Shown: positions 41,693 through 49,949, counted from the first letter of the stretch. The stretch: DNA of 64,000 bases from Streptomyces cellulosae (GCF_000721105.1 NZ_JOEV01000001.1:62001-126000); one strand, 5' to 3'. Notes: generated by a model not told the origin, from the sequence alone. Numbers and translations: made by a program.

Positions 41693-42140
41693 GCTTCGCC
41701 ACCACCCGGTCGGAGATGTCGGTCAGCGTCCGCAGCTCCGCCGGGGTGACATGGTCCAGGAACAGCTCTCGTACCGCTGCCACATGCAGCGGAGCCGCCG
41801 CCTCGATCGCCACCCGCCCGGCGTCCGTGATCACCACGAACGCCCCCCGCGCGTCCTCGGGGCACTCCTCACGGATCACCAGCCCTCGGCCGGCCATCCG
41901 CGCGACGTGGTGGGACATCCGGCTCTTCTCCCACTCCAGCGCCCGGGCCAGATCCTGGTACCGCTGCCGGCCGTCCGGCACATCCGTCAGGCTGACCAGC
42001 ACGGCGAAATCCGCGGCCGACAGCTTCGACTCACTCTGCAACATGCGCGACAGACGACCCCCGAGCCGCTCATGCAACCGGACAAAACTCCGCCAGGCGT
42101 GCTGCTCCTCCGCCGTCAACCAGCGCACTTCCTCATCCAT
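41673..42140 (-). CDS. MarR-family transcriptional regulator
   Basis: A 155-aa MarR protein. The HTH is QRYQDLARALEWEKSRMSHH plus VARMAGRGLVIREECPEDAR, with the wing reading GAFVVITDAGR. The preceding LSAADFAVLVSLTDVPDG is the usual dimer helix. EWEKSRMSHH is typical of the subfamily linked to pirin and quinone or oxidative stress genes. ATG 42140 is used. The gene ends inside a 21-bp tandem repeat. It is followed upstream by GNAT and pirin genes on the same strand, and a dyad in the pirin promoter may be its target. Confidence 0.9.
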   Translation of the reverse strand: MDEEVRWLTAEEQHAWRSFVRLHERLGGRLSRMLQSESKLSAADFAVLVSLTDVPDGRQRYQDLARALEWEKSRMSHHVARMAGRGLVIREECPEDARGAFVVITDAGRVAIEAAAPLHVAAVRELFLDHVTPAELRTLTDISDRVVAKLDEEPV

Positions 42141-42255
42141 ACAAGCGAGTGTAAAGGGGTTGACGGGTCACCCAGCTGGAGCGGGCGGACGGGGCCGTCG
42201 CCGCCGCGCGGGCCACTCTGACGGCCCGATTTTTTCGGCCGGCCCAGATGACACA

Positions 42256-42603
42256 TCAACGGTCTTCAGCCAGCTGGGCCTCCAGCCACCGCATGATCTC
42301 GGGGGTCACGGGGTCGGCGATGCCGGCGAACTCGTCATGCCTCTTCAGGAACGTGGCCACGTACGGGCAGACAGGCACGATCCGCTTCCCGGAGGCACGC
42401 GTGTCGGTGAGCGCCTGCCGCACCAGCTGTGCGGCCAGGCCTTGTCCGGCGTAGGCGTCACCGACCTCCGTATGGAAGAACACGCGCTGCTCGCCGTGGT
42501 CGCGGTACTCGGTCAGGCCGGCGCGCTTGCCGTCGACCACGATCTCGTACCGATGGTGTGCGTCCACCCGCTCGACGACCGGGGCGGCAGATGGCTGGCT
42601 CAT
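42256..42603 (-). CDS. Small GNAT-like N-acetyltransferase (YidJ/Gtn10 type)
   Basis: A 115-aa compact acetyltransferase-like protein. HHRYEIVVDGKRAGLTEYRD and QRVFFHTEVGDAYAGQGLAA give the beta strands and the acetyl-CoA loop (Gln-Gly-Leu-Ala). LVRQALTDTRASGKRIVPVC and PYVATFLKRHDEF close the fold. These short GNATs, with their G-x-G-L-A loop, occur widely beside redox genes; the substrate is unknown. ATG 42603 lies 21 bp after the pirin stop, so the two genes are probably in one operon, with the MarR gene 115 bp further on. Confidence 0.85.
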   Translation of the reverse strand: MSQPSAAPVVERVDAHHRYEIVVDGKRAGLTEYRDHGEQRVFFHTEVGDAYAGQGLAAQLVRQALTDTRASGKRIVPVCPYVATFLKRHDEFAGIADPVTPEIMRWLEAQLAEDR

Positions 42604-42624
42604 GGGGCGCCTTTCCGAGAGAGA

Positions 42625-43615
42625 TCAGCGACGCGGCGGGTTGCGGCGCGGCCTGATGGTGGCGTTGGGGAGGGCGGGCGCGGGGAGACGGCCCCCGGGG
42701 AATCCCTCGATCGTGCCGAAGCGGTCCGACGAGGCTTCCCAGTCCTCTCGGGCCTCGACGATGTCCTCGTGAGTGCGGCCGATGAAGTTCCACCACATGA
42801 CGATCTCCTCCTCGAACGGGGTGCCGCCGAGCAGAATCGTCCGCGCCGGACCGTCCGACTCGTTCGTCAGGGTCAACGCGTCGGCACCCGGCGGGACATA
42901 GCCCAGCTCCGCCCGGTGCAGCAGGGCGTCGGCCACACGGACGTCCCCGCTGTCCACGAGAACGCCGTGCTCGAAGTCGGGATCGACAGGGACGGTGATC
43001 GCCGTACGCGGTTCGAGGATGATCTCGGCGCCGAGCAGTGGTGTGAACGTCCGCACCGGAGAGACCTCACCGGCGAGCGAGCCGAGAAAGACCCTGATCT
43101 CGGCCCCCTTCATGCGCACGGGCCCAGGAACGTGGTGCTGGAAGTCCCGTCGTGCGTTGCGGTGCTCCTCCGGCAGTGCCACCCACAGCTGGACGCCGTG
43201 GACGACGGTCGTGCGCGGGGTGGAGACCTCCGAGTGGGCGATGCCGTACCCGCCCGTCATGAGGTTGATCTCTCCGGGGCGCACCAAGGCATGGGTGCCG
43301 AGCGTGTCGCGGTGCTCGACCTCCCCGCTGAACAGCCAGGTCACCGTCTGCAGCCCGCTGTGCGGGTGCGGGGGCAGCGCCATGCCGCCCCCGTCGGTGA
43401 CCTTGTCGGGACCGTAGTGGTCGGCGAAACACCAGGCTCCGATCAGCGTCCGGTCCCGCTGCGGCAGCGTCCGCCGCACCGTCATCCGAACGCGGTCCGC
43501 CCAGGGGTACGTCCCGCGCGGGGAGCACGTCGACCCGTGACACGCCGGCCGGCCGCACCTCGTCGACCGGCGCCCCGCTTCTCATCACTGTCGGCTCAGC
43601 TTCGACATTGCTCAC
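42625..43615 (-). pseudogene. Pirin-family protein with an N-terminal frameshift
   Basis: The C-terminal frame (42625-43485) encodes a cupin-fold pirin: CFADHYGPDK, LPPHPHSGLQTVTWLFSGEV, HRDTLGTHALVRPGEINLMT and GYGIAHSEV include the metal-binding His-x-His and His. The expected N-terminus is present in another frame from GTG 43615 (SNVEAEPTVMRSGAP, then VLPARDVPLGGPRS). Removing one G at about 43485-43487 joins them into the family-typical GGPRSMTVRRTLP. The full gene would be about 329 aa. It is either a real one-base insertion or a sequencing error. The ATG at 43485 could allow a shortened product lacking the first 43 residues. Confidence 0.75.
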
Positions 43616-43637
43616 CGGGACCACCCCTCATGGAGTC

Positions 43638-43655
43638 TAGTTGTTACATCAACTA
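43638..43655. promoter_or_regulatory. MarR-type operator candidate upstream of pirin
   Basis: TAGTTG-TTACAT-CAACTA is a perfect 6-bp dyad with 6-bp spacer, 23 bp before the pirin GTG. It resembles AGTTGAT-type MarR operators. An adjacent dyad ATCAT-GCC-ATGAT follows in an unusually AT-rich patch. The nearby MarR protein (41673-42140) is the obvious candidate to bind. Confidence 0.5.
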
Positions 43656-43698
43656 TCATGCCATGATCATAGAGAGAGGGCCCCGTCGTGGGCCCGGG

Positions 43699-44694
43699 TC
43701 AGCCCAGGCCGTCGGCTCCCACGGTCACAGCGGATTCGTCGAGGAGGGCGTCGGTGACGGGCTGTGGACGGCCGTGGAGGTCAAGGACCGGGGTTGCCTC
43801 CTTGTACCAGGACTCGATGACGGCGTTGCCCCAGAAGTCGCGGCGACGGTCGTCGTGCACGTTCCAGCGATAGGTCTCGTGATCGGGGTCGCCGGTGTAG
43901 TAGTCGGAGGTGTAGATCTCCACTCGGTGACCGTCGGGGTCGCGCAGGTAGAGGTAGAAGGCGTTGGAGACGCCGTGCCGGCCCGGGCCGCGCTCGATGT
44001 GGTGCTCCTTGCGGATCGATCCGAACAGGTCGGCGCAGCGCAGAACCTGGTGGGACTCGTGGGTGGCCACCCCGAGGTGGTGCAGGCGGGGGCCGGCCCC
44101 GCCGGTGAAGGCGACGTCGTGGACGGTCTGCTTGCGGTACATCCAGGCGGCGTACAGCTCGTGTTCGTCACCCTCGATGGTCTCCGAGCAGCCGAAGCCG
44201 AGGGACTGGTAGTGGGCGTAGGCGGCGGGGATGTCGGGGGTGCAGATGTTGAAGTGGTCCAGGCGGGCGACCTCGGCGCCGCGTCGGAGGTCGTAGCGCT
44301 GGATGAGGCGTTCGGCGCGCTCGATGTCGTAGAAGAACTCGACGGGGAAGCCCAGGGGGTCCACCACTCGTACCGCGTCGCCGATGCCCGGGGTGCCCTC
44401 GCCGTTGCCCACGCGCCGGACCGGGCGGCCGAGCTCGGTGAAGAACTTCTCCGCCTTGTCGACGTCCTCGGGGGTGCGTACGCGGTAGGCGATGTGGTCC
44501 AGAGCGGCGAGGTCGCCACGGCGCAGGACCAGGGAGTGGTGGGTGAGTTCGTCGGTGCCGCGCAGGCAGAGGGTGCCGGTGTCCTCGTACTGGACGTGGA
44601 AGCCGAGCATGTCGACCCAGAACCAGCGGGCCGCGCCGAGATCGGTGACGGCGAGCTGGGCATAGGCGGAGCGGACGACATCCGGTGCGTTCAT
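43699..44694 (-). CDS. hpaD: 3,4-dihydroxyphenylacetate 2,3-dioxygenase (HpaD-like)
   Basis: A 331-aa extradiol ring-cleavage dioxygenase of the two-domain vicinal-oxygen-chelate class. Domain 1 has QLAVTDLGAARWFWVDMLGF. Domain 2 holds the iron ligands: RLDHFNICTPDIP (His), PRLHHLGVATHESHQVL (His) and PDGHRVEIYTSDYY (Glu). The ETYRWNVHDDRRRDFWGNAV stretch at the end is typical of HpaD. It cleaves homoprotocatechuate to 5-carboxymethyl-2-hydroxymuconate semialdehyde. ATG 44694 overlaps the hpaE stop (ATGA). It is the last gene of the operon. A related catechol substrate remains possible. Confidence 0.9.
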   Translation of the reverse strand: MNAPDVVRSAYAQLAVTDLGAARWFWVDMLGFHVQYEDTGTLCLRGTDELTHHSLVLRRGDLAALDHIAYRVRTPEDVDKAEKFFTELGRPVRRVGNGEGTPGIGDAVRVVDPLGFPVEFFYDIERAERLIQRYDLRRGAEVARLDHFNICTPDIPAAYAHYQSLGFGCSETIEGDEHELYAAWMYRKQTVHDVAFTGGAGPRLHHLGVATHESHQVLRCADLFGSIRKEHHIERGPGRHGVSNAFYLYLRDPDGHRVEIYTSDYYTGDPDHETYRWNVHDDRRRDFWGNAVIESWYKEATPVLDLHGRPQPVTDALLDESAVTVGADGLG

Positions 44695-46307
44695 GAGGCG
44701 GCTCCGAAGCGGGGGGTGTGCACCTCGCCGAGGGCGACGTGGACGATCTTCGATTCGGTGTAGAAGTCGATGGAGTGCGCGCCGCCCTCGCGGCCCACGC
44801 CGGAGGCCTTGACCCCGCCGAAGGGGGTGCGCAGGTCCCGGACGTTGTGGGAGTTGATCCAGACCATGCCGGATTCGACGGCGTGCGCGATGCGGTGGCC
44901 GCGCTTGAGGTCCGAGGTCCAGAGGTAGGCGGCCAGGCCGAACTGCGTGGCGTTGGCGAGTTCCACGGCCTCGGTCTCGTCGTCGAAGGGAGCGACGGCC
45001 ACGACCGGGCCGAAGATCTCCTCCTGGAAGACACGGGCGTCGCGTTCGACGTCGGCGAAGACGGTGGGCTGAAGATAGTTGCCGTCGGCGAGGTGGTCGG
45101 GGCGGCTGCCACCCGCGACCAGCCGGGCCTCCTTCCTGCCGATCTCGACGTAGTTCAGCACGCGCGCGTAGTGCTCGGGGTGGACGAGCGCTCCCACCTC
45201 GGTGGCCGGGTCGGACGGCGGACCCACCCGCACGCGGGCGGCCCGCTCGCCGAGGCGGCGGGTGAACTCCTCGTACAGCGGCCGCTCCACCAGCACCCGG
45301 GAACCGGCCGTGCAGCGCTCCCCGTTGAGCGAGAACACCCCGAAGACGACCGAGTCCAGGGCGGCTTCCAGATCGGCGTCGGCGAAGACGATGGCGGGAG
45401 ACTTTCCGCCCAGCTCCATCGACACCGTCTTGAGGTGCTGGGCGGACGAGCGGATGATGTGGCGGCCGGTGTCGGTGGAGCCGGTGAAGGAGATCAGCGG
45501 CACGTCCGGGTGGTCCACCAGAGCCTGGCCGGCCTCCTCGCCGATGCCGTGCACGATGTTCACCACCCCGGCGGGCACGCCTGCCTCTTCGAAGATCTCC
45601 GGCCACAGCGATGCGGACAGCGGAGTCCACTCGGCCGGCTTGAGGATCAGCGTGCAGCCGGACGCCAGCGCGGGCGCCAGCTTCCAGCTCTCCAGCATGA
45701 ACGGGGTGTTCCACGGCGTGATCAGCCCAGCCACCCCGACCGGGCTACGGACGACGTAACTGAACTGCTCGTCCCCCTGCCGGAACGCCTCCTCGCCGAG
45801 GGCGACGACGACGTCCGCGAAATAGCGGAAGTTCTCCGCCGCCCGGCGGGCCTGGCCGCGGGCCTGGGTGATGGGCAGGCCGGTGTCGTACGTCTCGAAG
45901 GCCGCGAGCTGTTCGTGGCGGGCCTCGACCGCGTCCGCGATCCGGTGCAGGACGTTCGCCCGTGCCCGGTTGCCGAGCGTCGACCAGGACGGGAAGGCGG
46001 CTCGAGCGGCGACCACGGCCCGGTCCACGTCCGCCGCCGAGCCGCGCGCGGCCTGCGCATACGGCGTGTTGGACACCGGATCGGCCACCGGGAACGTCCG
46101 GCCGTCGACGCTGTCGAGGAGTTCTCCGCCGATCCAGTGCCGGATGACGGACGGCACGTTGTCCACGGTCATGTTCTCCACGCTCATGTTCTCCACGGTC
46201 GCGGTCTGTAGGGTCGTGGTCTGTGCGGGCATGTTCTGTGCGTTCGTCATCTCTACGGGCATGTTCTGTGCGTTCGTCATCTCTACGGGCATGTTCTGTA
46301 CGGTCAC
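44691..46307 (-). CDS. hpaE: 5-carboxymethyl-2-hydroxymuconate semialdehyde dehydrogenase (HpaE-like) with repeat-expanded N-terminus
   Basis: A 538-aa NAD-dependent aldehyde dehydrogenase. The catalytic Cys is in LNGERCTAGSRVLVERPLYE and the general-base Glu in VSMELGGKSPAIVF. TPWNTPFMLESWKLAPALAS and SFTGSTDTGRHI bind the cofactor. It oxidises the HpaD product. The standard enzyme would start near VPSVIRHWIGGELLDS. Ahead of this are about 50 extra residues made of decapeptide NMPVEMTNAQ copies and ENM(S/T)V pentads. GTG 46307 is taken because it overlaps the DapA-like stop (GTGA), but initiation at the internal ATG of MTVDNVPSV is also possible. Confidence 0.88.
   Translation of the reverse strand: MTVQNMPVEMTNAQNMPVEMTNAQNMPAQTTTLQTATVENMSVENMTVDNVPSVIRHWIGGELLDSVDGRTFPVADPVSNTPYAQAARGSAADVDRAVVAARAAFPSWSTLGNRARANVLHRIADAVEARHEQLAAFETYDTGLPITQARGQARRAAENFRYFADVVVALGEEAFRQGDEQFSYVVRSPVGVAGLITPWNTPFMLESWKLAPALASGCTLILKPAEWTPLSASLWPEIFEEAGVPAGVVNIVHGIGEEAGQALVDHPDVPLISFTGSTDTGRHIIRSSAQHLKTVSMELGGKSPAIVFADADLEAALDSVVFGVFSLNGERCTAGSRVLVERPLYEEFTRRLGERAARVRVGPPSDPATEVGALVHPEHYARVLNYVEIGRKEARLVAGGSRPDHLADGNYLQPTVFADVERDARVFQEEIFGPVVAVAPFDDETEAVELANATQFGLAAYLWTSDLKRGHRIAHAVESGMVWINSHNVRDLRTPFGGVKASGVGREGGAHSIDFYTESKIVHVALGEVHTPRFGAAS
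46156..46300. repeat. Coding tandem repeats at the hpaE 5' end
   Basis: 46227-46256 and 46257-46286 are identical 30-bp units, with a 14-bp partial third (46287-46300). They encode the decapeptide NMPVEMTNAQ twice. Downstream in the gene (46156-46200) a 15-bp unit CTCCACGGTCATGTT recurs about 2.5 times, encoding ENMTV/ENMSV. All units are multiples of three, so length changes would stay in frame. Confidence 0.92.
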
Positions 46308-47236
46308 GGTCGGGCTCCGATCTGCTGGGTGAGGTCGCCGCCCTCGGCGAGCAGCGCACGGATCCTCGTCTGGCCCGCGTCGGTCGGACCGGTCAGCGGC
46401 GGGCGGACGTACGGCGAGGAGATGCGGCCCTGCTGGGCCAGCACCCACTTCGCGGGGGCCGGGTTGGTCTCGACGAACAGCAGGTCGACCAGCGGGTGGA
46501 GGCGGTAGTGCAGGTCGCGGGCGGCCTCGAACTCGCCCGCCTCCCACAGCTCGTACATCCGCGCCACCGCGGTCGGCGCCAGATTGGCGACGGCGGAGAC
46601 GAATCCCGCTCCGCCGAGGGCCAGCAGCGGCAGGCACAGCAGCTCGATCCCGGACCACACCAGCAGCGACCGTCCGCAGGCGTGCAGGACACGGGAGAAG
46701 TGCTCGAAGTCCTTCGTCGTCTCCTTCACGCCGACGAAGTTGTCGACGTCGCAGAACAGCCGCTTGACCGTCTCCGGCGCGATGTCGACGGCCGTGCGCG
46801 AGGGCACGTTGTAGGCGACGATCGGCAGGTCGGGGAACTCCCGGGCCACCGTGGCGTACCAGGTGTACAGCGCCTCCTGGGTGGGCCGTGCGTAGTACGG
46901 CGTGATGACCAGCGCCGCGTCCGCGCCCAACTCCCTTGCGGCAGCTGTCATTTCGAGGGTCTCGTCGAGCTTGTGCGAGCCGGTGCCGGGCAGGAACGGC
47001 ACCCGGTCGCCGATCTCCTCGACCGCCGTACGCATCCCCACGATCCGCTCGGCCACGCTCTGCGCGCTGGGCTCCCCGGTGGAGCCGCCCAGCGAGATGC
47101 CGTGCGAGCCCGACTCCAGCTGGAAGCGGATCAGCGCCCGCAGGCTGTCGTGGTCGACGGCGCCGTCCGCGGTGAACGGCGTGACGACGGGGGCGATGGA
47201 CCCGCGGATGGTGGACGGGTCGCTGCGGAACTTCAC
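46304..47236 (-). CDS. Dihydrodipicolinate-synthase-family aldolase/lyase
   Basis: A 310-aa (beta/alpha)8 enzyme of the DapA/NAL class. GSIAPVVTPFTADGAVDHDS is the typical start, GGSTGEPSAQSVAERI binds the keto-acid carboxylate, the Tyr is in ALVITPYYARPTQEALY, and the Schiff-base Lys is in NFVGVKETTKDF. Family members condense or cleave pyruvate aldol products. Inside a homoprotocatechuate operon that lacks a recognised HpaI aldolase, it may perform the final pyruvate-releasing cleavage (inference). The GTG overlaps the upstream stop, and its own stop overlaps the hpaE GTG. Confidence 0.88.
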   Translation of the reverse strand: MKFRSDPSTIRGSIAPVVTPFTADGAVDHDSLRALIRFQLESGSHGISLGGSTGEPSAQSVAERIVGMRTAVEEIGDRVPFLPGTGSHKLDETLEMTAAARELGADAALVITPYYARPTQEALYTWYATVAREFPDLPIVAYNVPSRTAVDIAPETVKRLFCDVDNFVGVKETTKDFEHFSRVLHACGRSLLVWSGIELLCLPLLALGGAGFVSAVANLAPTAVARMYELWEAGEFEAARDLHYRLHPLVDLLFVETNPAPAKWVLAQQGRISSPYVRPPLTGPTDAGQTRIRALLAEGGDLTQQIGARP

Positions 47237-48681
47237 GCATGCTCTCCTTCGTTCGTGTTCTTGGCACACCAGGTGCGGTACTGCTCGCGCCACGCCGGCC
47301 CGAGCGGGTACAGGCCGTCGACACCGGCCCCGGCCCGCACCTGTTCGGTGATGAACCGCTCCTGCCGCTCCTGCTCCCGGCAGTCGGCGATCAGCTCCCC
47401 GGCCAGGTGAGGTGGTACGACGACCACGCCGTCGTCGTCGCCCACGATCAGGTCGCCGGGCTGGACGAGCGCCCCGCCGCAGGCGATGGGCACCCCCGTG
47501 TCCCAGGGGACGTGGCGGCGGCCGAGCACCGACGGGTGCGCTCCGCCGTGGAACACCGGCAGTCCCAGGTCGGCGACGGCCGCGCTGTCCCGCAGCCCTC
47601 CGTCGGTGACGACCCCGGCCGCACCGCGCTGCTGGGCGCGCAGGGCGAGGATGTCGCCGAGGGTGCCGGCACTGGCGTCGCGCCGGGCGTCCATCACCAG
47701 CACCTGTCCCGGCCACAGCTCCTCGACCGCGCGTTTCTGCGCGTTCATGCCAGTGCCGTACTTTTCGAACAGGTCCTCACGCAGGGGCAGATAGCGCAGG
47801 GTGTGGGCGACGCCCACCATGCGGGTGCCGCCGGTCGCCGGGTGGACGCCGTCGATGGACATGTGCGGCAGGCCGCGCCTGCGCAACTGTGCGCTGATCG
47901 TCGCCACGGCCGACGAGCGGAGACCGTCGGCGAGGCTGTCGTCCAGCAGCGGGCCGGGCACGTACGCGGATCCGTACGCCGACTCCGCCTCGGCGCGGTC
48001 CGTCCTGGGCTGCGCGCCCCACGGCTCCAGGTCGTGCTCGGCATCGACGATCGGGCTGCGCAGTATCCCAGTGCTCAACCGGCCGTCGCCGACCTCGACT
48101 TCGACCACGTCCCCCGGCGCGACCACCGAGGCGCCGGCCGGGGTGCCGGTGAGGATCACGTCTCCCGGTTCCAGGGTGACCAGCCGCGACAGATCCGCGA
48201 TCAGGTCACCGAAGGGGAAGAGCAGGGTGTCGGTCGTGTCGTCCTGGACCAGCTCGCCGTTGACCCAGGTCCGCAACCGCAGTGCGCCGGGGTCGAGTTG
48301 CGCGGCGTCCAGCAGCCGGGGGCCGATCGGGGTGAAGCCGTCGGCTCCCTTGGAACGGAGGTTGGAGCCCCGGTCGGCGTGGCGCAGGTCGTACACGCCC
48401 GCGTCGTTGGCGGCCGTCACCCACCGCACGTGCCGCCAGCCGTCCTCCGGGCGGACCCGGCCGGCCCGCGATCCGATGACGAGGGCGATCTCGCCCTCGA
48501 AGCCGAGGAGATCGCAGCCGCGCGGCCGGACGATCGCCTCCTGGGTGCCGGCCAGCGAGGACGGTGGTTTGAGGAAGTACGACGGGTGGGCGGGGGTCCG
48601 TCCGCGCTCCTCGGCCCGGCTGCGGAAGTTGAGGTGGACGGCGATGATTTTCGATGGGGTGGACCCCAAAGGGTGTGGCAC
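47233..48681 (-). CDS. Fumarylacetoacetate-hydrolase / RraA-type aldolase fusion
   Basis: A 482-aa two-domain protein. Residues 1-240 are a FAH-family domain: KIIAVHLNFRSRAEERGRTP, LLGFEGEIALVIGSRAGRVR with the metal Glu, then ANDAGVYDLRHADRGSNLRS (split from KGADGFTPIGP), and TLEPGDVILTGTPAGAS. Residues 280-482 are RraA-like, a fold shared with HMG/CHA aldolases: MSIDGVHPATGGTRMVGVAH, GQVLVMDARRDASAGTLGDI, GAAGVVTDGGLRDSAAVADL and GDLIVGDDDGVVVVPP. FAH matches HpaG-type isomerase/decarboxylase. RraA-type could supply the aldolase. GTG 48681 follows GAAGGAG. The fusion suggests channelling of successive lower-pathway steps. Confidence 0.87.
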   Translation of the reverse strand: MPHPLGSTPSKIIAVHLNFRSRAEERGRTPAHPSYFLKPPSSLAGTQEAIVRPRGCDLLGFEGEIALVIGSRAGRVRPEDGWRHVRWVTAANDAGVYDLRHADRGSNLRSKGADGFTPIGPRLLDAAQLDPGALRLRTWVNGELVQDDTTDTLLFPFGDLIADLSRLVTLEPGDVILTGTPAGASVVAPGDVVEVEVGDGRLSTGILRSPIVDAEHDLEPWGAQPRTDRAEAESAYGSAYVPGPLLDDSLADGLRSSAVATISAQLRRRGLPHMSIDGVHPATGGTRMVGVAHTLRYLPLREDLFEKYGTGMNAQKRAVEELWPGQVLVMDARRDASAGTLGDILALRAQQRGAAGVVTDGGLRDSAAVADLGLPVFHGGAHPSVLGRRHVPWDTGVPIACGGALVQPGDLIVGDDDGVVVVPPHLAGELIADCREQERQERFITEQVRAGAGVDGLYPLGPAWREQYRTWCAKNTNEGEHA

Positions 48682-48691
48682 CGGGGCTCCT

Positions 48692-49696
48692 TCACCTGGT
48701 GGGCGTGTCGCCGCCGTGGCGGACGTTCTCGCGGAGGGCGAGCAATGCGTGCACCGCGTCGAGCGAGGGGGACGGGACGCCGGTGCGGCGCGCCAGTTCA
48801 CGGACCGCGCCGACGATGGCGTCGAGTTCCAGGGGCCTGCCCCGGTCCGCGTCCCGCAGCATGGAGGTGCGGAACGCGCCGAGTCGGCGGGCGATGGCGA
48901 GCCGCTCGTCGGCGGTCATGGACGTCTCGATGCCCAGCGCGGCGCCGACGGCCGCCGTCTCGTCGAACATGGCGACGCAGAGCCGCCGTACGGCCGGGTC
49001 GTCGAGGATCTCCAGGACGCCGGCGCCGGTCAGCGCGCTGACGGGGTTGAGGTTGACGTTGCCCAGGAGTTTCTCCCAGATCGCCCGGCGGATGTCGGCG
49101 TCGGGTTCCGGGCTGAGGTGGCCCGCGGACAGGGCTGTGACACACCGTGTGACACGGTCGGAGATGCCACCGGTCGGCTCTCCGACGACCAGTCCGGCGC
49201 CGCTGACGTGTGTCACCCGGCCCGGCCCGTCCACGGAACTGCTGAAGTGCGCCACACCGGACATCACTCGCTCCGCGGGCAGCAGGCGCAGCAACTCCCC
49301 TTCCGCGTCGACGGATCGCAGGACCGGCTCGCCCCCGGCGCTCCTGACGGTCGACGGCAGCCACCATGGCACTCCGTTGGCGACGACGAGCACCTCCACG
49401 CCGCGGTCGGTCCACGGGCGGATGCTCCGGGCCGCCGAAGGGAGGTGCCCGCTCTTGACGCAGACGACGGCCAGGTCGGGGACGGGAAGCCCGGTGGTGT
49501 CGTGCGCCGTCGGGAACCGGTGGCGGACCTCCGCGCCCGTCTGCGAGCTGTGCAGAGCGAGGCCCTGGGCGGCGATCGCGTCGAGGTGAGGGCCTTTCCT
49601 GCCGAGCAGGGAGACCTCGGCACCCGACGCGGCGAATGCTCCGGCGAGGGTGGCGCCGACGGCGCCCGGTCCCACGATGGTGATGCGCTGTCCCAT
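48692..49696 (-). CDS. Ketopantoate-reductase-family (PanE/ApbA) dehydrogenase
   Basis: A 334-aa NADPH-dependent reductase. The Rossmann loop is ITIVGPGAVGATLAGAFAAS, the cofactor and substrate loops include LAVVCVKSGHLPSAARSI and LVVANGVPWWLPST, the catalytic Lys is in IWEKLLGNVNLNPVSALTGA, and GRPLELDAIVGAVRELARRT closes the C-terminal domain. True PanE makes pantoate, but homologues reduce other 2-oxo acids. As the first gene of the hpa-type operon it may reduce a keto-acid intermediate. ATG 49696 follows AGGAGG at a longish spacing. It is 10 bp upstream of the FAH/RraA gene. Confidence 0.87.
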   Translation of the reverse strand: MGQRITIVGPGAVGATLAGAFAASGAEVSLLGRKGPHLDAIAAQGLALHSSQTGAEVRHRFPTAHDTTGLPVPDLAVVCVKSGHLPSAARSIRPWTDRGVEVLVVANGVPWWLPSTVRSAGGEPVLRSVDAEGELLRLLPAERVMSGVAHFSSSVDGPGRVTHVSGAGLVVGEPTGGISDRVTRCVTALSAGHLSPEPDADIRRAIWEKLLGNVNLNPVSALTGAGVLEILDDPAVRRLCVAMFDETAAVGAALGIETSMTADERLAIARRLGAFRTSMLRDADRGRPLELDAIVGAVRELARRTGVPSPSLDAVHALLALRENVRHGGDTPTR

Positions 49697-49871
49697 GGCC
49701 GTCGCGCCTCCTCCTGAAGAGCCGGGGATGTATGCAGCGGGTGTGTCCGCAGGCCAGAGGCCGACGCGGCGGGAGCCTGCGATCCTCGGTCCCTGCCGCC
49801 GTCGGTCCCCGTGACCGACTGTCCTCGTGACCGTCGGCTGTGAGCATGCGCTGTGGCCGCAGCCCACGACA

Positions 49872-49919
49872 ATGTCGGCACCTACACTCAGAGGCACCGG
49901 GCACTGTAGGCATCGACAT
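49872..49919. promoter_or_regulatory. Long inverted repeat between the hpa-type operon and its PucR gene
   Basis: ATGTCGGCACCTACA (49872-49886) and TGTAGGCATCGACAT (49905-49919) are complementary at 12 of 15 positions with an 18-bp spacer. The dyad lies 30 bp before the PucR start and 175 bp from the divergent panE-like start, the expected place for a PucR-type operator. The rest of this 253-bp spacer shows no ORF. Confidence 0.55.
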
Positions 49920-49949
49920 ACCTCGTTGCCTCGCAAGGAAAGGCGCCAC

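Noticed and set aside
43067..43624. Independent 185-aa protein overlapping pirin
   Set aside because: Only its first 43 codons resemble a protein (the pirin N-terminus); the remainder is an out-of-frame shadow.
41515..44763. 1082-codon plus-strand frame
   Set aside because: It runs antisense through MarR, GNAT, pirin and hpaD genes, all of which have clear motifs; composition is random-like.
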